From NCBI RefSeq assembly GCF_001575205.1, contig NZ_LSRE01000009.1, positions 124,001 to 188,000 on the forward strand: a DNA stretch of 64,000 bases, written 5' to 3'. Of this stretch, positions 53,688 through 64,000 are shown in pieces (the stretch's first letter is position 1; every line of letters starts with the position of its first letter). The translations under genes and the position numbers were made by a program. The notes below the pieces were generated by a model, which was given only the letters and a program-made list of their open reading frames with translations, was not told where the DNA came from and did no database searches. Source of the DNA: Tsukamurella pseudospumae (GTDB lineage Bacteria > Actinomycetota > Actinomycetes > Mycobacteriales > Mycobacteriaceae).

Positions 53688-55178
53688 ATGCTGGAACCAG
53701 GGGAAGTCTTCGCCGGATACACGATCGAGCGGCGTCTCGGTGCGGGCGGCATGGGTGAGGTCTACGTCGCGCGGCATCCCCGGCTGCCGCGGCGTGAGGC
53801 TTTGAAGGTGCTGGCGCCGAATCTGGCTGACGATGCGCAGTTCCGGGCGCGGTTCGAGCGGGAGGCCGACCTTGCTGCGTCGCTGAGCCATCAGAACATC
53901 GTGGCGGTGCACGATCGGGGCGAGACCGACGGCCGATTGTGGATCGCGCTGGACCTCGTCGACGGGGTAGACCTCGGCGAGGTGGTGCGCCGCGGGCCGA
54001 TGCCGGTCGGGGAGGTCGCACGGGTGGTGGGCGACGTGGCTTCGGCGCTGGACTTCGCCGGTGCGCAGGGGCTGATCCATCGGGATGTGAAGCCGGCGAA
54101 CATCATGGTGAGTACCACCGGCCGGGTGCTGCTGACCGATTTCGGGATCGCGCGGTTGGGCGCGGAGAACTCCGAGCTGACCGGGACCGGGATGACGCTC
54201 GGAACCATCAGCTACGCCTCGCCGGAGCAGTTGCAGGGGCAGCCGGTGGATGCGCGGTCTGATCAGTACTCCTTGGCGGCGACTGCCTTTCACCTGTTGA
54301 CCGGGTCGGTTCCGTTCACGAACACCAATGCCGGCGCAGTGATCGTCGCGCATGTGACGGCGCCGGTACCGAGTGTGCGGGTGGCCCGGCCGGAGTTGAG
54401 TGCGCGGGTCGATGCAGTGATCGCGCGGGGGATGGCGAAGTCGTCGGCGGACCGGTATCCGTCGAGCGAGGCCTTTGCCGCCGAGCTGGCTGCCGCGCTT
54501 GTGGAAGCGGCCGGAAGCGTGGCTCCCATTGATCCGACGATGATTGCGCCGGACCGCACGGTCATTCGCCCGGTGCTTCACAGTGACGATCCGTCAACAG
54601 GGAGGCCTCCCAACAAGTCGCGTTCGAAAGCCACTTCGACGCGGATCGTGGGCGCCATTGCTGCCATCTCAGGCTTGGCGGTGGTTGCAGGTACTTTCGG
54701 CCCTTGGGTGGTAACGACATTCAATCGCGAGGGATCGGTGTATACGGACCGAACGCCGGGGCTCGGCAAGACGTACTCGGATGTCGTCCAGCCCGGTGGA
54801 GCCTGGAAGCTTCTGTCCAACGGAGATTGGTATCTGGGGATAACCGATATGGGAATCGCCGCTGTGGTCGTCGGAAGTCTGATCGCCCTTGTGGGAGTAG
54901 CCCTCGCGGTCACCGCACGGCGTGTAGTCGCAGTCGTAGGAGCAGTACTCGGCGCTGTCGGCGTCGCGGGCGGGCTGTATGTCATGGTCAATCCGGACGT
55001 GGTGGACCAGTCGAGCAGTTGGCTGGGTTCGACAACATCGACCGGCTGGGGTCTGTGGATGGTGATGGTTGGCGCGGTGGCTGCCCTGGCCGCCTGCGCG
55101 ACGGAAGTGGTCGCGAGCGCTGTCGATCAGGGGATCGAGGCTGCGCGCCCTCGGGTGCAGACGAGGATGAACGGGTAG
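53688..55178 (+). CDS. Serine/threonine protein kinase with C-terminal membrane domain
   Basis: 496 residues. Hanks-type kinase domain (about 10-265): GAGGMGEVY loop, catalytic Lys in EALKVL, HRDVKPANIM, DFGIARLG and SYASPEQLQG. After a linker come four membrane helices with a loop of about 55 residues between helices 1 and 2 (TTFNREGSVYTDRTPGLGKT), which may be the outside sensor. The membrane part has visibly lower GC than the kinase domain. GGAGGG lies before the ATG. Target unknown; clpB is the next gene. Confidence 0.92.
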   Translation: MLEPGEVFAGYTIERRLGAGGMGEVYVARHPRLPRREALKVLAPNLADDAQFRARFEREADLAASLSHQNIVAVHDRGETDGRLWIALDLVDGVDLGEVVRRGPMPVGEVARVVGDVASALDFAGAQGLIHRDVKPANIMVSTTGRVLLTDFGIARLGAENSELTGTGMTLGTISYASPEQLQGQPVDARSDQYSLAATAFHLLTGSVPFTNTNAGAVIVAHVTAPVPSVRVARPELSARVDAVIARGMAKSSADRYPSSEAFAAELAAALVEAAGSVAPIDPTMIAPDRTVIRPVLHSDDPSTGRPPNKSRSKATSTRIVGAIAAISGLAVVAGTFGPWVVTTFNREGSVYTDRTPGLGKTYSDVVQPGGAWKLLSNGDWYLGITDMGIAAVVVGSLIALVGVALAVTARRVVAVVGAVLGAVGVAGGLYVMVNPDVVDQSSSWLGSTTSTGWGLWMVMVGAVAALAACATEVVASAVDQGIEAARPRVQTRMNG

Positions 55179-55253
55179 CCGCGCACAACCGCGTGAGTGG
55201 CGAGACGCCGGCGACGTAGCGTGAATGTGGTGCGGGTCACCGTCGAATTGCGG

Positions 55254-55274
55254 GTTGAGCGGAACAGACTCAAG
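55254..55274 (+). promoter_or_regulatory. HAIR site 1 of clpB
   Basis: GTTGAGC-N7-ACTCAAG: the right half matches the HspR consensus exactly. It lies 94 bases before the clpB start. Confidence 0.85.
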
Positions 55275-55305
55275 ACTGTGGCGGTTGAACATGTCAGTAG
55301 GCATA

Positions 55306-55326
55306 CTTGAGTGGAGAGCGCTCAGG
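55306..55326 (+). promoter_or_regulatory. HAIR site 2 of clpB
   Basis: CTTGAGT-N7-GCTCAGG: the left half matches the HspR consensus exactly. It lies 52 bases after site 1 and 42 bases before the start codon. Confidence 0.85.
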
Positions 55327-55367
55327 TTGCACGACAAGTTCCGTCACGACCGCAGGAGGTCCAGTAA

Positions 55368-57920
<2,553 letters not shown>

Positions 57921-57942
57921 TACGACCCCGTTCGACCCGGAC

Positions 57943-57976
57943 AAGCGGGCGCGACCACCTCGGTCGCGCCCGCTTT
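57943..57976. terminator. 14-bp hairpin terminator after clpB
   Basis: AAGCGGGCGCGACC, loop ACCTC, exact complement ending in CTTT. It lies between clpB and the converging fprB. Confidence 0.85.
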
Positions 57977-57993
57977 CGTGTGCCCGGACCGGG

Positions 57994-59463
57994 TCAGGCC
58001 GGAGGAGCGGGGAGGGCCCCGGCGTGGAAGTCCGTCACCAGGGCGTCGACGGTGCCGCGGGCGTCGAAGCGGTTCGTTCCGATCACGCCGGTCGCGCCGC
58101 GCCTGCTCCACCCCGCCGTGTACACGCCGGGGAGGGCGGCACCGTCGGGGCCGAGGACGCGACCGTCCGTGTTGGGGATGACCCCGCGCGCCTCGTCGTA
58201 GGGCACACCCGGCACGGAGGTGCCCCGCAGCCCGATCGACGCCAGCACCATGCCGCAGTCGAGGCTCCCCGGCGCGCCGTGGTCGTCGAAGGCGACGGAC
58301 AGCGCACCGTCGGAGGAGGTGATACCGGTGGGCGGCGTGCCGAACCGGAGCACCACCCTGCGCTCGCCGGACCCCGCCGAAGCAGGCGGAAGAGCGTGCA
58401 GCAGAGCCAGTTTCTGCGTGCGATAGAACCGCGTCTGCTCGTCGACGGCATCGTCGGAGGGCTCGACGAGGTCCCCGGGTTCGACGACCACCGGCACGGT
58501 GCGGGCGAGCCCCACCAGCTCCGGCGACGTGAACGCGGCGTGCTCCGGACCGCGCCGGCCGAGCACCACGACCTCCCGCACCCGCGAACCCCTCAGGGCA
58601 GCAAGGGAATCGTCGGTCATGTCGGTGTCGGCGAAGGTCTCGGGGTCGGCGGTGAGGATCCGCGCGACGTCCAGTGCGACGTTCCCGTTGCCCAGCACCA
58701 CGACCCGCTCGCGCGTGAGATCGACAGCGAGACCGGCGAAATCGGGATGGCCGTTGTACCAGGCCACGAAGTCGGCGGCGGCGGTCACGCCCGGCAGATC
58801 CGCTCCCGGCAGGCCCAATGTGCGGCCGTGCAGCGACCCCACCGCGTAGACCACGGCGTGGTGGGTGCGAGCCAGATCCTCGTGCGAGACCTCCTCGCCG
58901 ACCCGCACCCCGAGGTGGGTCGTGACGCCCTTCTGTGCACGGGATTTCGCGAACTGCTCCTGGACCTTCTTGGTGTCGGCGTGGTCGGGCGCGACGCCGA
59001 ACCGGACCAGCCCGCCCGGCTCCGACAGGCGTTCGTACACGTCGATCTCGGCGCGGACGTCGATCCGGCTCTGCAGCTCGCTCACCACGTAGTGTCCCGC
59101 CGCGCCGGCGCCGACCACGGCGATCCGCAGCGTCGCGGCGTCCGAGGCGGGGCGTTTGCGGCCGAGTCGCGGGTCGGCGTACGGGTGATCGCGGTCCGCC
59201 GCCGACCCCACCGCCCGGTAGTACTCGGCGTTCATCGCCTCGAACGGCGCCATCTCCGTCGTCAGCTCGTAGTCGGTGGTGATCGCGCCCACCGGGCACG
59301 CGTCGATGCAGGCGCCGCAGTCGATGCACACGTCCGGGTCGATGTAGAGCATCTCCGCGGTCGCGTACTCCGGCTCGTCGGGCGTGGGGTGGATGCAGTC
59401 CACCGGACACTCCGGAACGCACGACCCGTCGTTGCAGCAGTTCTGGACGATCACGTGGGGCAT
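57994..59463 (-). CDS. fprB: Ferredoxin-fused ferredoxin-NADP reductase, FprB-like
   Basis: 489 residues. N-terminal bacterial ferredoxin with two cluster motifs (CCNDGSCVPECPVDC and CIDCGACIDACPVG), then a reductase of the adrenodoxin-reductase type: IAVVGAGAAGHYVVSEL (FAD), VVLGNGNVALDVARIL (NADP), and YTAGWSRRGATGVIGTN near the end. It moves electrons between NADPH and ferredoxins. The frame starts at ATG 59463; CACTAT six bases upstream (minus strand) suggests leaderless expression. Confidence 0.93.
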   Translation of the reverse strand: MPHVIVQNCCNDGSCVPECPVDCIHPTPDEPEYATAEMLYIDPDVCIDCGACIDACPVGAITTDYELTTEMAPFEAMNAEYYRAVGSAADRDHPYADPRLGRKRPASDAATLRIAVVGAGAAGHYVVSELQSRIDVRAEIDVYERLSEPGGLVRFGVAPDHADTKKVQEQFAKSRAQKGVTTHLGVRVGEEVSHEDLARTHHAVVYAVGSLHGRTLGLPGADLPGVTAAADFVAWYNGHPDFAGLAVDLTRERVVVLGNGNVALDVARILTADPETFADTDMTDDSLAALRGSRVREVVVLGRRGPEHAAFTSPELVGLARTVPVVVEPGDLVEPSDDAVDEQTRFYRTQKLALLHALPPASAGSGERRVVLRFGTPPTGITSSDGALSVAFDDHGAPGSLDCGMVLASIGLRGTSVPGVPYDEARGVIPNTDGRVLGPDGAALPGVYTAGWSRRGATGVIGTNRFDARGTVDALVTDFHAGALPAPPA

Positions 59464-59527
59464 ACCTCGATAGTGGGCCGCGGGCCGCGCCGGGGCAAGG
59501 AGTCGCGCCGCGTGTCAGTCTGTATTC

Positions 59528-60556
59528 ATGACCGCGCTCACCCCGCACATCGCCCGGACCCCGCGCCACACCACCGCGTACCTCGCGTCCGGACCGGTCG
59601 ACGGTCCGCTGCTGGTCTTCGTGCACGGCTGGCCCGAGCTCGGATACTCCTGGCGGCACCAGCTCCGCGCGCTGGGGGCGCTGGGCCTCCGGTGCGTCGC
59701 GCCGGACATGCGCGGCTACGGATCGTCGACGGTGCACCCGGAGAAGACGGCCTACCGTCGGGAGGAGGCGGTGGCCGACATGCTGGAGTTGCTCGCCGCG
59801 CTGGGCCGGAGCCGCGCGATCTGGATCGGGCACGACTGGGGCGGGCCGGTGGTCTGGAACATCGCGACCCATCACCCCGAGGTCGTCGACGCCGTGGCCT
59901 CGCTCAACGTGCCGCACCTGCCGGCGAGCGGGCCGTCGATGCTCGACCTGATCGATCGCGACAAGTACCCCGCCGACGAGTACCCGTACGGCCAGTGGGA
60001 CTACCAGGTGCACTACCTCAGGGCCTTCGACGAGGTGACCGACCAGTTCGAGAGCGACCTGCCCGGTCTGATCGCGGCGCTGTTCCGAAGCGGTGAGCCC
60101 CGGCATCTCGAGGGGCCGGCGCCCACCGCTCTGGTCAGCCGCAACGGCGGCTGGTTCGGCGGCGGCCCGGTGCCGCAGCTGCCGCTCGACCCCGCAGTGC
60201 TGACCGCCGAGGACCACGCCGTCTACGTCGCGGCCTTCGAGCGGGGCGGCATGGCCGGCCCGAACTCCTGGTACGTCAACGGCAGGGCCGACGCCGACTA
60301 CGCGAGGGAGGAACTGGACGGCGGCCGCATCGACAAGCCCGCGTTGTTCCTGCACGGCCGCTACGACGCGATCCTGAACACCGTCGGGACCCGGCTCGCC
60401 GACCCGATGCGGGAGGCGTGCACCGACCTCACCGAGGTGATCGTCGACTCCGGGCACTGGATGGGCGAGGAGAAGCCCGCCGAGGTCAACGCCGCGATCG
60501 CGGGTTGGATCGCGCGCAGCGTGCCGGCGGCCTGGCCGGTTACGCTGGGCGCATGA
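59528..60556 (+). CDS. Alpha/beta-fold hydrolase, epoxide-hydrolase-like
   Basis: 342 residues: LVFVHGWPELGYSWRHQ (the HGWP loop of epoxide hydrolases), WIGHDWGGPVVWN with the Asp nucleophile, a helical cap with Tyr residues (SWYVNGRADADYAREEL), and VDSGHWMGEEKPAEVN supplying the His. It probably opens epoxides of hydrophobic substrates. CAGTCT six bases before the ATG suggests a leaderless transcript. It overlaps the next gene by four bases. Confidence 0.88.
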   Translation: MTALTPHIARTPRHTTAYLASGPVDGPLLVFVHGWPELGYSWRHQLRALGALGLRCVAPDMRGYGSSTVHPEKTAYRREEAVADMLELLAALGRSRAIWIGHDWGGPVVWNIATHHPEVVDAVASLNVPHLPASGPSMLDLIDRDKYPADEYPYGQWDYQVHYLRAFDEVTDQFESDLPGLIAALFRSGEPRHLEGPAPTALVSRNGGWFGGGPVPQLPLDPAVLTAEDHAVYVAAFERGGMAGPNSWYVNGRADADYAREELDGGRIDKPALFLHGRYDAILNTVGTRLADPMREACTDLTEVIVDSGHWMGEEKPAEVNAAIAGWIARSVPAAWPVTLGA

Positions 60557-60927
60557 GCAGCGTTGCTGATGTCGCGGACGCCAAGTACGTCCTGCTGACC
60601 ACCTTCCGCAAGGACGGCACGCCCGTCGCCACCCCGATCTGGGCCGTGCGCGACGGCGCCGACCTCGTGGTGTGGACCGTCGCCGATTCCTGGAAGGTCA
60701 AGCGGCTGCGGCGCAACCCGTCGGTCCTGGTCCAGGCGTGCGACACCCGCGGCAAGCAGACCTTCGGGCCCGAGGTCGCCGGGACCGGCGAGGTCTTCGA
60801 CGGCTCCGCAGCCGCATCGAAGATCGCGAAGAAGTACGGAATCCTCGGGTGGCTCACGGTCACCGGTTCCAGGATCCGACGGGGCGCCGACGGCACCGTC
60901 GGGATCCGGGTTCGCGACGTGGCGTGA
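60553..60927 (+). CDS. PPOX-class F420-dependent oxidoreductase-like protein
   Basis: 124 residues with the split-beta-barrel flavin/F420-binding fold: VLLTTFRKDGTPVATPIWAV, LVVWTVADSWKVKRLRRNP and KKYGILGWLT. Members use F420, FMN or haem; F420 is common in this order. ATG 60553 overlaps the hydrolase stop (ATGA), and TACGCT six bases before it could also act as an internal promoter. Confidence 0.87.
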   Translation: MSSVADVADAKYVLLTTFRKDGTPVATPIWAVRDGADLVVWTVADSWKVKRLRRNPSVLVQACDTRGKQTFGPEVAGTGEVFDGSAAASKIAKKYGILGWLTVTGSRIRRGADGTVGIRVRDVA

Positions 60928-61011
60928 GCTGACGGCGACCGGCGATCGCCGGATTCTTCTGCGGATTCCGGCGGGGTCACCGGTGTGTCGTCGCCGGAAG
61001 CCGCAATGGAT

Positions 61012-61275
61012 TCAGAACCCGACGAACCCGACCGCCGCGAGCGTCACCACGCACCCCACCAACACCCCGTGCGACACCGGCGGCCGCAACCGCAGCATCA
61101 CCACCGCGACCACAGCCACCACCAGGCACAGCAGCGCCGCCGCCGGTCGCGCGGGCACCGTCGCCCTGCCGACGATCGCCGAGGTCATCAGCACCGCGAC
61201 GACGGTCCGTACGCGCGCCAGTCGGGTCCGCTCGGCCGCCAGACCCGACGGTGCACCCGCCCCGCCCTCGCTCAC
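61012..61275 (-). CDS. DUF202 membrane protein
   Basis: 87 residues with three helices and the DUF202 start VSEGGAGAPSGLAAERTRLARVRT, which matches the conserved AxERTxLAxxRT. It is the second gene of a pair with another DUF202 protein, overlapping by four bases (GTGA). Function unknown. The 84-base gap to the converging oxidoreductase contains the palindrome CCGGCGATCGCCGG (60939-60952). Confidence 0.82.
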   Translation of the reverse strand: MSEGGAGAPSGLAAERTRLARVRTVVAVLMTSAIVGRATVPARPAAALLCLVVAVVAVVMLRLRPPVSHGVLVGCVVTLAAVGFVGF

Positions 61276-61634
61276 GTCACCAGCATCGCGACGGCCAGCA
61301 CGACCCCGGCGAGCACGATCAGGGCCGCCAGCACGATCGTCGCGGGCGATCCGCGCAGGTCGCGGCCGGTGCGCATCGCGCCCTCCACGGACAGCCACCG
61401 TCGGAACGCGTACCCGGCCAGCCCCGCCGCGACGACCAGGAGCACGACCACCAGCGGCGTCCGCACCGCGTCCGGTGCGACTGACGGTGCGAACGCCTCC
61501 AGGCCCACCGCCGCGGCGACGAGTCCCAGCGAGGTCCGGATCCAGGCGAGGAAGGTGCGCTCGTTGGCGAGGGTGAAGCGCGCGTCCGGCGCCTCACCCT
61601 CGGTGAGGTCGCGCGGCGGCCACAGATGTCCCAC
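61272..61634 (-). CDS. YidH-type DUF202 membrane protein
   Basis: 120 residues, three helices, with the family motif LANERTFLAWIRTSLGLVAA. The start is the GTG at 61634 (VGHLWPPRDLTEGEAP); TAGCGT on the minus strand (61642-61647) lies seven bases upstream, so the transcript is probably leaderless. The open frame to 61658 would include the promoter. It probably forms a heteromer with the following DUF202 protein. Confidence 0.82.
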   Translation of the reverse strand: MGHLWPPRDLTEGEAPDARFTLANERTFLAWIRTSLGLVAAAVGLEAFAPSVAPDAVRTPLVVVLLVVAAGLAGYAFRRWLSVEGAMRTGRDLRGSPATIVLAALIVLAGVVLAVAMLVT

Positions 61635-61715
61635 GCCGACAACGCTAGCGGGGGTCATAGAGATTCGCTCGCCACATTCACAGGCGCGTCTCAGACACGC
61701 CGAATAGGTTCGCGC

Positions 61716-61757
61716 ATGGTGTCGTCGAGGCGCCGCGGTGGTACGGAACGGACGTGA
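61716..61757 (+). CDS. Possible 13-residue leader ORF coupled to the next gene
   Basis: ATG to TGA encodes MVSSRRRGGTERT; the stop overlaps the GTG at 61754 of the next gene. TAGGTT at 61705-61710 is five bases before the ATG. A leaderless upstream ORF would carry ribosomes to the downstream GTG. Evidence is limited to spacing. Confidence 0.35.
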   Translation: MVSSRRRGGTERT

Positions 61758-62215
61758 GGGAGGTGGTCGCCGTGGGTGGTGACGCCCGCGCCCGCAGCCC
61801 GTGGCCCGCTGTCCTGCTGTGCCTCCTCGGTATCGGCGTGGTCGGGGCGGGCATCGCGTACGCGCTGCACGTGTCGTCCGAGCTGGGCGGTTCCCGGCGC
61901 GTCCTGCCGGCCGCGCAGTCCGCCGGCGTCCCGGTGAGCGACCCGAAGACCGTGGCCATCACGCCCGGTCGTGAGGTGATCGGCGCAGTCCTCACCGTCG
62001 CCGACGACGCCATCACCGTGCGTTCCGCGCCGGGCGGGCAGACCGTCGCGCTGAAGACCGGCCCCACCACCCAGGTGACCACGACGCACGGCAGCAGACT
62101 GACCGACATAGAGGTCGGTGACGTCGTGATGATTCAGGTGAGTGCCGACGGCAGGGCGGCACTCGCGATCTACTCCGGCCAGATCTCCGTCGCCGGTACC
62201 CCGTCGGTCGGGTGA
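61754..62215 (+). CDS. Membrane-anchored beta-domain protein, hypothetical
   Basis: 153 residues: a short cytosolic start, one membrane helix (about residues 18-40), then an outside domain of beta strands (VIGAVLTVADDAITVRSAPG, TQVTTTHGSRLTDIEVGDVV) resembling DUF5666-type OB-like modules. Function unknown. The GTG start overlaps a possible leader ORF. Confidence 0.68.
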   Translation: MREVVAVGGDARARSPWPAVLLCLLGIGVVGAGIAYALHVSSELGGSRRVLPAAQSAGVPVSDPKTVAITPGREVIGAVLTVADDAITVRSAPGGQTVALKTGPTTQVTTTHGSRLTDIEVGDVVMIQVSADGRAALAIYSGQISVAGTPSVG

Positions 62216-62247
62216 ACTCCCCGGTCGACCCGCTACTGTAGGTGTCG

Positions 62248-62937
62248 ATGTCGTACGTAGTGTTCCTGATCCTCGCGGTGGTGTGCGCGGCGCTCGCAGC
62301 CGCGCTCATCTGGTATGAGCGCACCCACTCGCCCAACATGCACTCCGAGCGCGCCGATTGGGCCGCGTCGCGGGAGTTCGTCTACAAGGCGGCGGACCCG
62401 TCGCTGCACGACGAGTTCCACCGCGGCGGCATGGCCGTCGCCGGCGATCCCGCGATCATCGACGTGGCCCACGGCGCCTACTTCGGGGCCGCCGCCTACG
62501 TCTTCGACCTGCAGGACGTGCTCACGGTCGCGGCCGTCAACCGCGGCGCGTCGTCCGGCGCGCTGCTGGACCTGCGGCCCGGGAACGCGCTCCCGCCCAC
62601 CGAGCCGGGCATGGAGCCCCTGGGCTCGCTGGGCCCGCGGGTGCTGTACACGAACAACGCCGAGGTCGCGCGCCGCGTCGCCGACCGCCGGATGATCACC
62701 TTCGCCGAGCAGGTGCCCGAGCACATCGAGTCGCTGTGGAACGAGGGGGAGTGGACGCTGGCGGCGATGCCGACCACCGACGACCCCGAGGACCTCGACG
62801 AGGCGCTCGAGGCCGTCCGCCGTTTCGGCGACCTGCTGCGCGTCCTCCCGCCGGAGGGCCACGCCCGCGTGCTCGCCTCAGGTGGTCCGCGCGACCCGGG
62901 TCAGCCGGAGCCCGTCCGTTCGGAGGGCCGACGGTGA
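62248..62937 (+). CDS. Rv0383c-like membrane-anchored conserved protein
   Basis: 229 residues: N-terminal membrane helix (MSYVVFLILAVVCAALAAAL), then a soluble domain with EPGMEPLGSLGPRVLYTNNAEVARRVADRRM and a disordered C-terminus. Its position directly before pyrE and close to clpB matches Rv0383c of M. tuberculosis. Role unknown. TACTGT at 62234-62239 lies eight bases before the ATG. pyrE overlaps its stop codon. Confidence 0.82.
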   Translation: MSYVVFLILAVVCAALAAALIWYERTHSPNMHSERADWAASREFVYKAADPSLHDEFHRGGMAVAGDPAIIDVAHGAYFGAAAYVFDLQDVLTVAAVNRGASSGALLDLRPGNALPPTEPGMEPLGSLGPRVLYTNNAEVARRVADRRMITFAEQVPEHIESLWNEGEWTLAAMPTTDDPEDLDEALEAVRRFGDLLRVLPPEGHARVLASGGPRDPGQPEPVRSEGRR

Positions 62938-63464
62938 CCGACAAGGCGCGGCTCGCCGAGCTGGTCCGCGAGCTCGCCGTGGTCCACGGCAAGGTCACGT
63001 TGTCGAGCGGCCGCGAGGCGGACTACTACGTGGACCTGCGTCGCGCCACACTGCACCACGAGGCCTCGCCGCTCATCGGTGCGCTCCTGCGCGAGCTCAC
63101 CGCGGACTGGGACTACGCCGCCGTCGGCGGGCTGACCCTGGGCGCGGACCCCGTCGCGACCGCAGTGATGCACGCGCCAGGCCGCCCGATCGACGCGTTC
63201 GTGGTCCGCAAGGCCGCGAAGGCGCACGGCATGCAGCGCCAGGTCGAGGGGCCTGATGTGGTGGGCAAGCGCGTCCTCGTCGTCGAGGACACCACGACCA
63301 CCGGCAACTCGCCGCTCACGGCGGTGCGCGCGCTCCGGGAGATCGGCGCCGAGGTGATCGGCGTCGCGACCGTCGTCGACCGCGCGACCGGCGCCGCCGA
63401 CGTCATCGCCGCGGAGGGCCTCGAGTACCGCTCGGTGCTCGGCCTCGCCGACCTGGGACTGTGA
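62934..63464 (+). CDS. pyrE: Orotate phosphoribosyltransferase
   Basis: 176 residues of a type I phosphoribosyltransferase: VTLSSGREADYYVDLRRATL, GGLTLGADPVATAV, FVVRKAAKAHG and the PRPP loop RVLVVEDTTTTGNS. It converts orotate and PRPP to OMP in pyrimidine synthesis. GTG 62934 overlaps the upstream stop (GTGA), and the methyltransferase GTG overlaps its own, giving a tightly coupled operon. Confidence 0.97.
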   Translation: MTDKARLAELVRELAVVHGKVTLSSGREADYYVDLRRATLHHEASPLIGALLRELTADWDYAAVGGLTLGADPVATAVMHAPGRPIDAFVVRKAAKAHGMQRQVEGPDVVGKRVLVVEDTTTTGNSPLTAVRALREIGAEVIGVATVVDRATGAADVIAAEGLEYRSVLGLADLGL

Positions 63465-64000
63465 CCTCCGAGCCCGGCCCGGACGGGCTCGGGCAGGACG
63501 AAGCGCTCGGGCCGACCGAGTGGGTGACGGGCCTGCCCGGACCGCACACCGTCGGGCTGGGGCCGTGGGCCGAGGAGAATCCCGGCGTTCCGGCCCCCGT
63601 CGATCCCCACTACGACCCGGAGCTGCTCGCCGAGGGCGACCGTCGCAACGTGGTCGACGCGTATCGGTACTGGACGCGGGAGGCGATCGTCGCCGACCTC
63701 GACGCCCGCCGGCACCCGTTCCACGTGGCGATCGAGAACCTGGGGCACGACGCCAACATCGGCACCGTCGTACGGACCGCGAACGCCTTCGGTGCGCAGG
63801 CGGTGCACATCGTCGGGCGCAAGCGGTGGAACCGCAGGGGCGCCATGGTCACCGACCGCTACCAGCACCTGCACCACCACGCCGACACCGAGGCGCTCGC
63901 GGCCTGGTGCGCCGCCGCGGGCCTGCCCATCGTCGCCGTCGACAACCTGCCCGGCTCCGTGCCGCTGGAACGCGCGTCCCTGCCCCGACGGTGCCTCCTC
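63461..64000 (+). CDS. TrmH/SpoU-family RNA ribose methyltransferase, 3' end outside the window
   Basis: 180 residues are visible from GTG 63461. An N-terminal extension of about 85 residues precedes the SPOUT domain entry HVAIENLGHDANIGTVVRTANAFGAQAVHIVG, whose Asn and Arg are the family signature. It would 2'-O-methylate tRNA or rRNA. The position after pyrE matches Rv0380c of M. tuberculosis. The SAM-binding knot lies beyond the window. Confidence 0.92.
   Translation, partial: MTSEPGPDGLGQDEALGPTEWVTGLPGPHTVGLGPWAEENPGVPAPVDPHYDPELLAEGDRRNVVDAYRYWTREAIVADLDARRHPFHVAIENLGHDANIGTVVRTANAFGAQAVHIVGRKRWNRRGAMVTDRYQHLHHHADTEALAAWCAAAGLPIVAVDNLPGSVPLERASLPRRCLL

Overview
The window is 64 kb of high-GC actinobacterial chromosome with dense, mostly short operons. 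Gene content and order match the dcd - aspC/etfD - dnaK-grpE-dnaJ-hspR - clpB - pyrE - SpoU methyltransferase stretch of mycobacterial chromosomes (Rv0321 to Rv0384c in M. tuberculosis), with many genes inserted between. I infer the order Mycobacteriales, most like Tsukamurella, Gordonia or Nocardiaceae; genus cannot be fixed from the sequence alone. I see no insertion sequence, phage, integrase or CRISPR array, so this looks like native chromosome.

Layout. 1-5.4 kb: the end of a class III aminotransferase gene, small membrane or lipid-binding proteins, a methylthioadenosine phosphorylase and tRNA-Gly(CCC). 5.5-17.8 kb: an amino-acid permease, dcd, a YibE/F protein, an AspC-like aminotransferase, a membrane protein divergent from a TetR repressor, and EtfD, the membrane Fe-S oxidoreductase of beta-oxidation, with a six-fold repeated C-terminal tail. 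17.9-26.1 kb: three TetR/PadR regulator cassettes, an EF-G-binding FBP protein, a Tat-exported latex-clearing (Lcp) oxygenase, xthA and crtB. 26.4-31.2 kb: a four-gene operon with a ferritin-like protein, its likely reductase and two alpha/beta hydrolases, then an ArsR/SRPBCC pair. 31.3-37.6 kb: an RNA-repair cassette (RlaP, Hen1, Pnkp), then an MFS exporter behind a three-codon leader ORF. 37.6-44.5 kb: crtI, a P1B-4 metal ATPase, lon, an EthD-like protein and a G-tract repeat array. 45-58 kb: the dnaK operon, a globin-reductase, secreted SGNH hydrolases and a lipase, a Ser/Thr kinase and clpB. 58-64 kb: fprB, a hydrolase, an F420-type oxidoreductase, DUF202 proteins and the start of a pyrE operon.

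Three regulatory themes run through the window. (1) HspR: inverted HAIR-like repeats precede dnaK (three), clpB (two) and lon (one), with hspR inside the dnaK operon. (2) Leaderless expression: many genes carry a TANNNT -10 box five to eight bases before the start codon, so their mRNAs probably begin at the start codon. (3) Convergent genes are separated by long, nearly perfect hairpins lacking strong T-tracts.

The most interesting signal is the leader of the MFS exporter at 36130-36230. A leaderless ORF reading Met-Ile-Ser-stop is itself the complement of the exporter's ribosome-binding site. Closing that 11-bp helix would hide the site, and a ribosome on the mini-ORF would open it: a compact translational attenuator.
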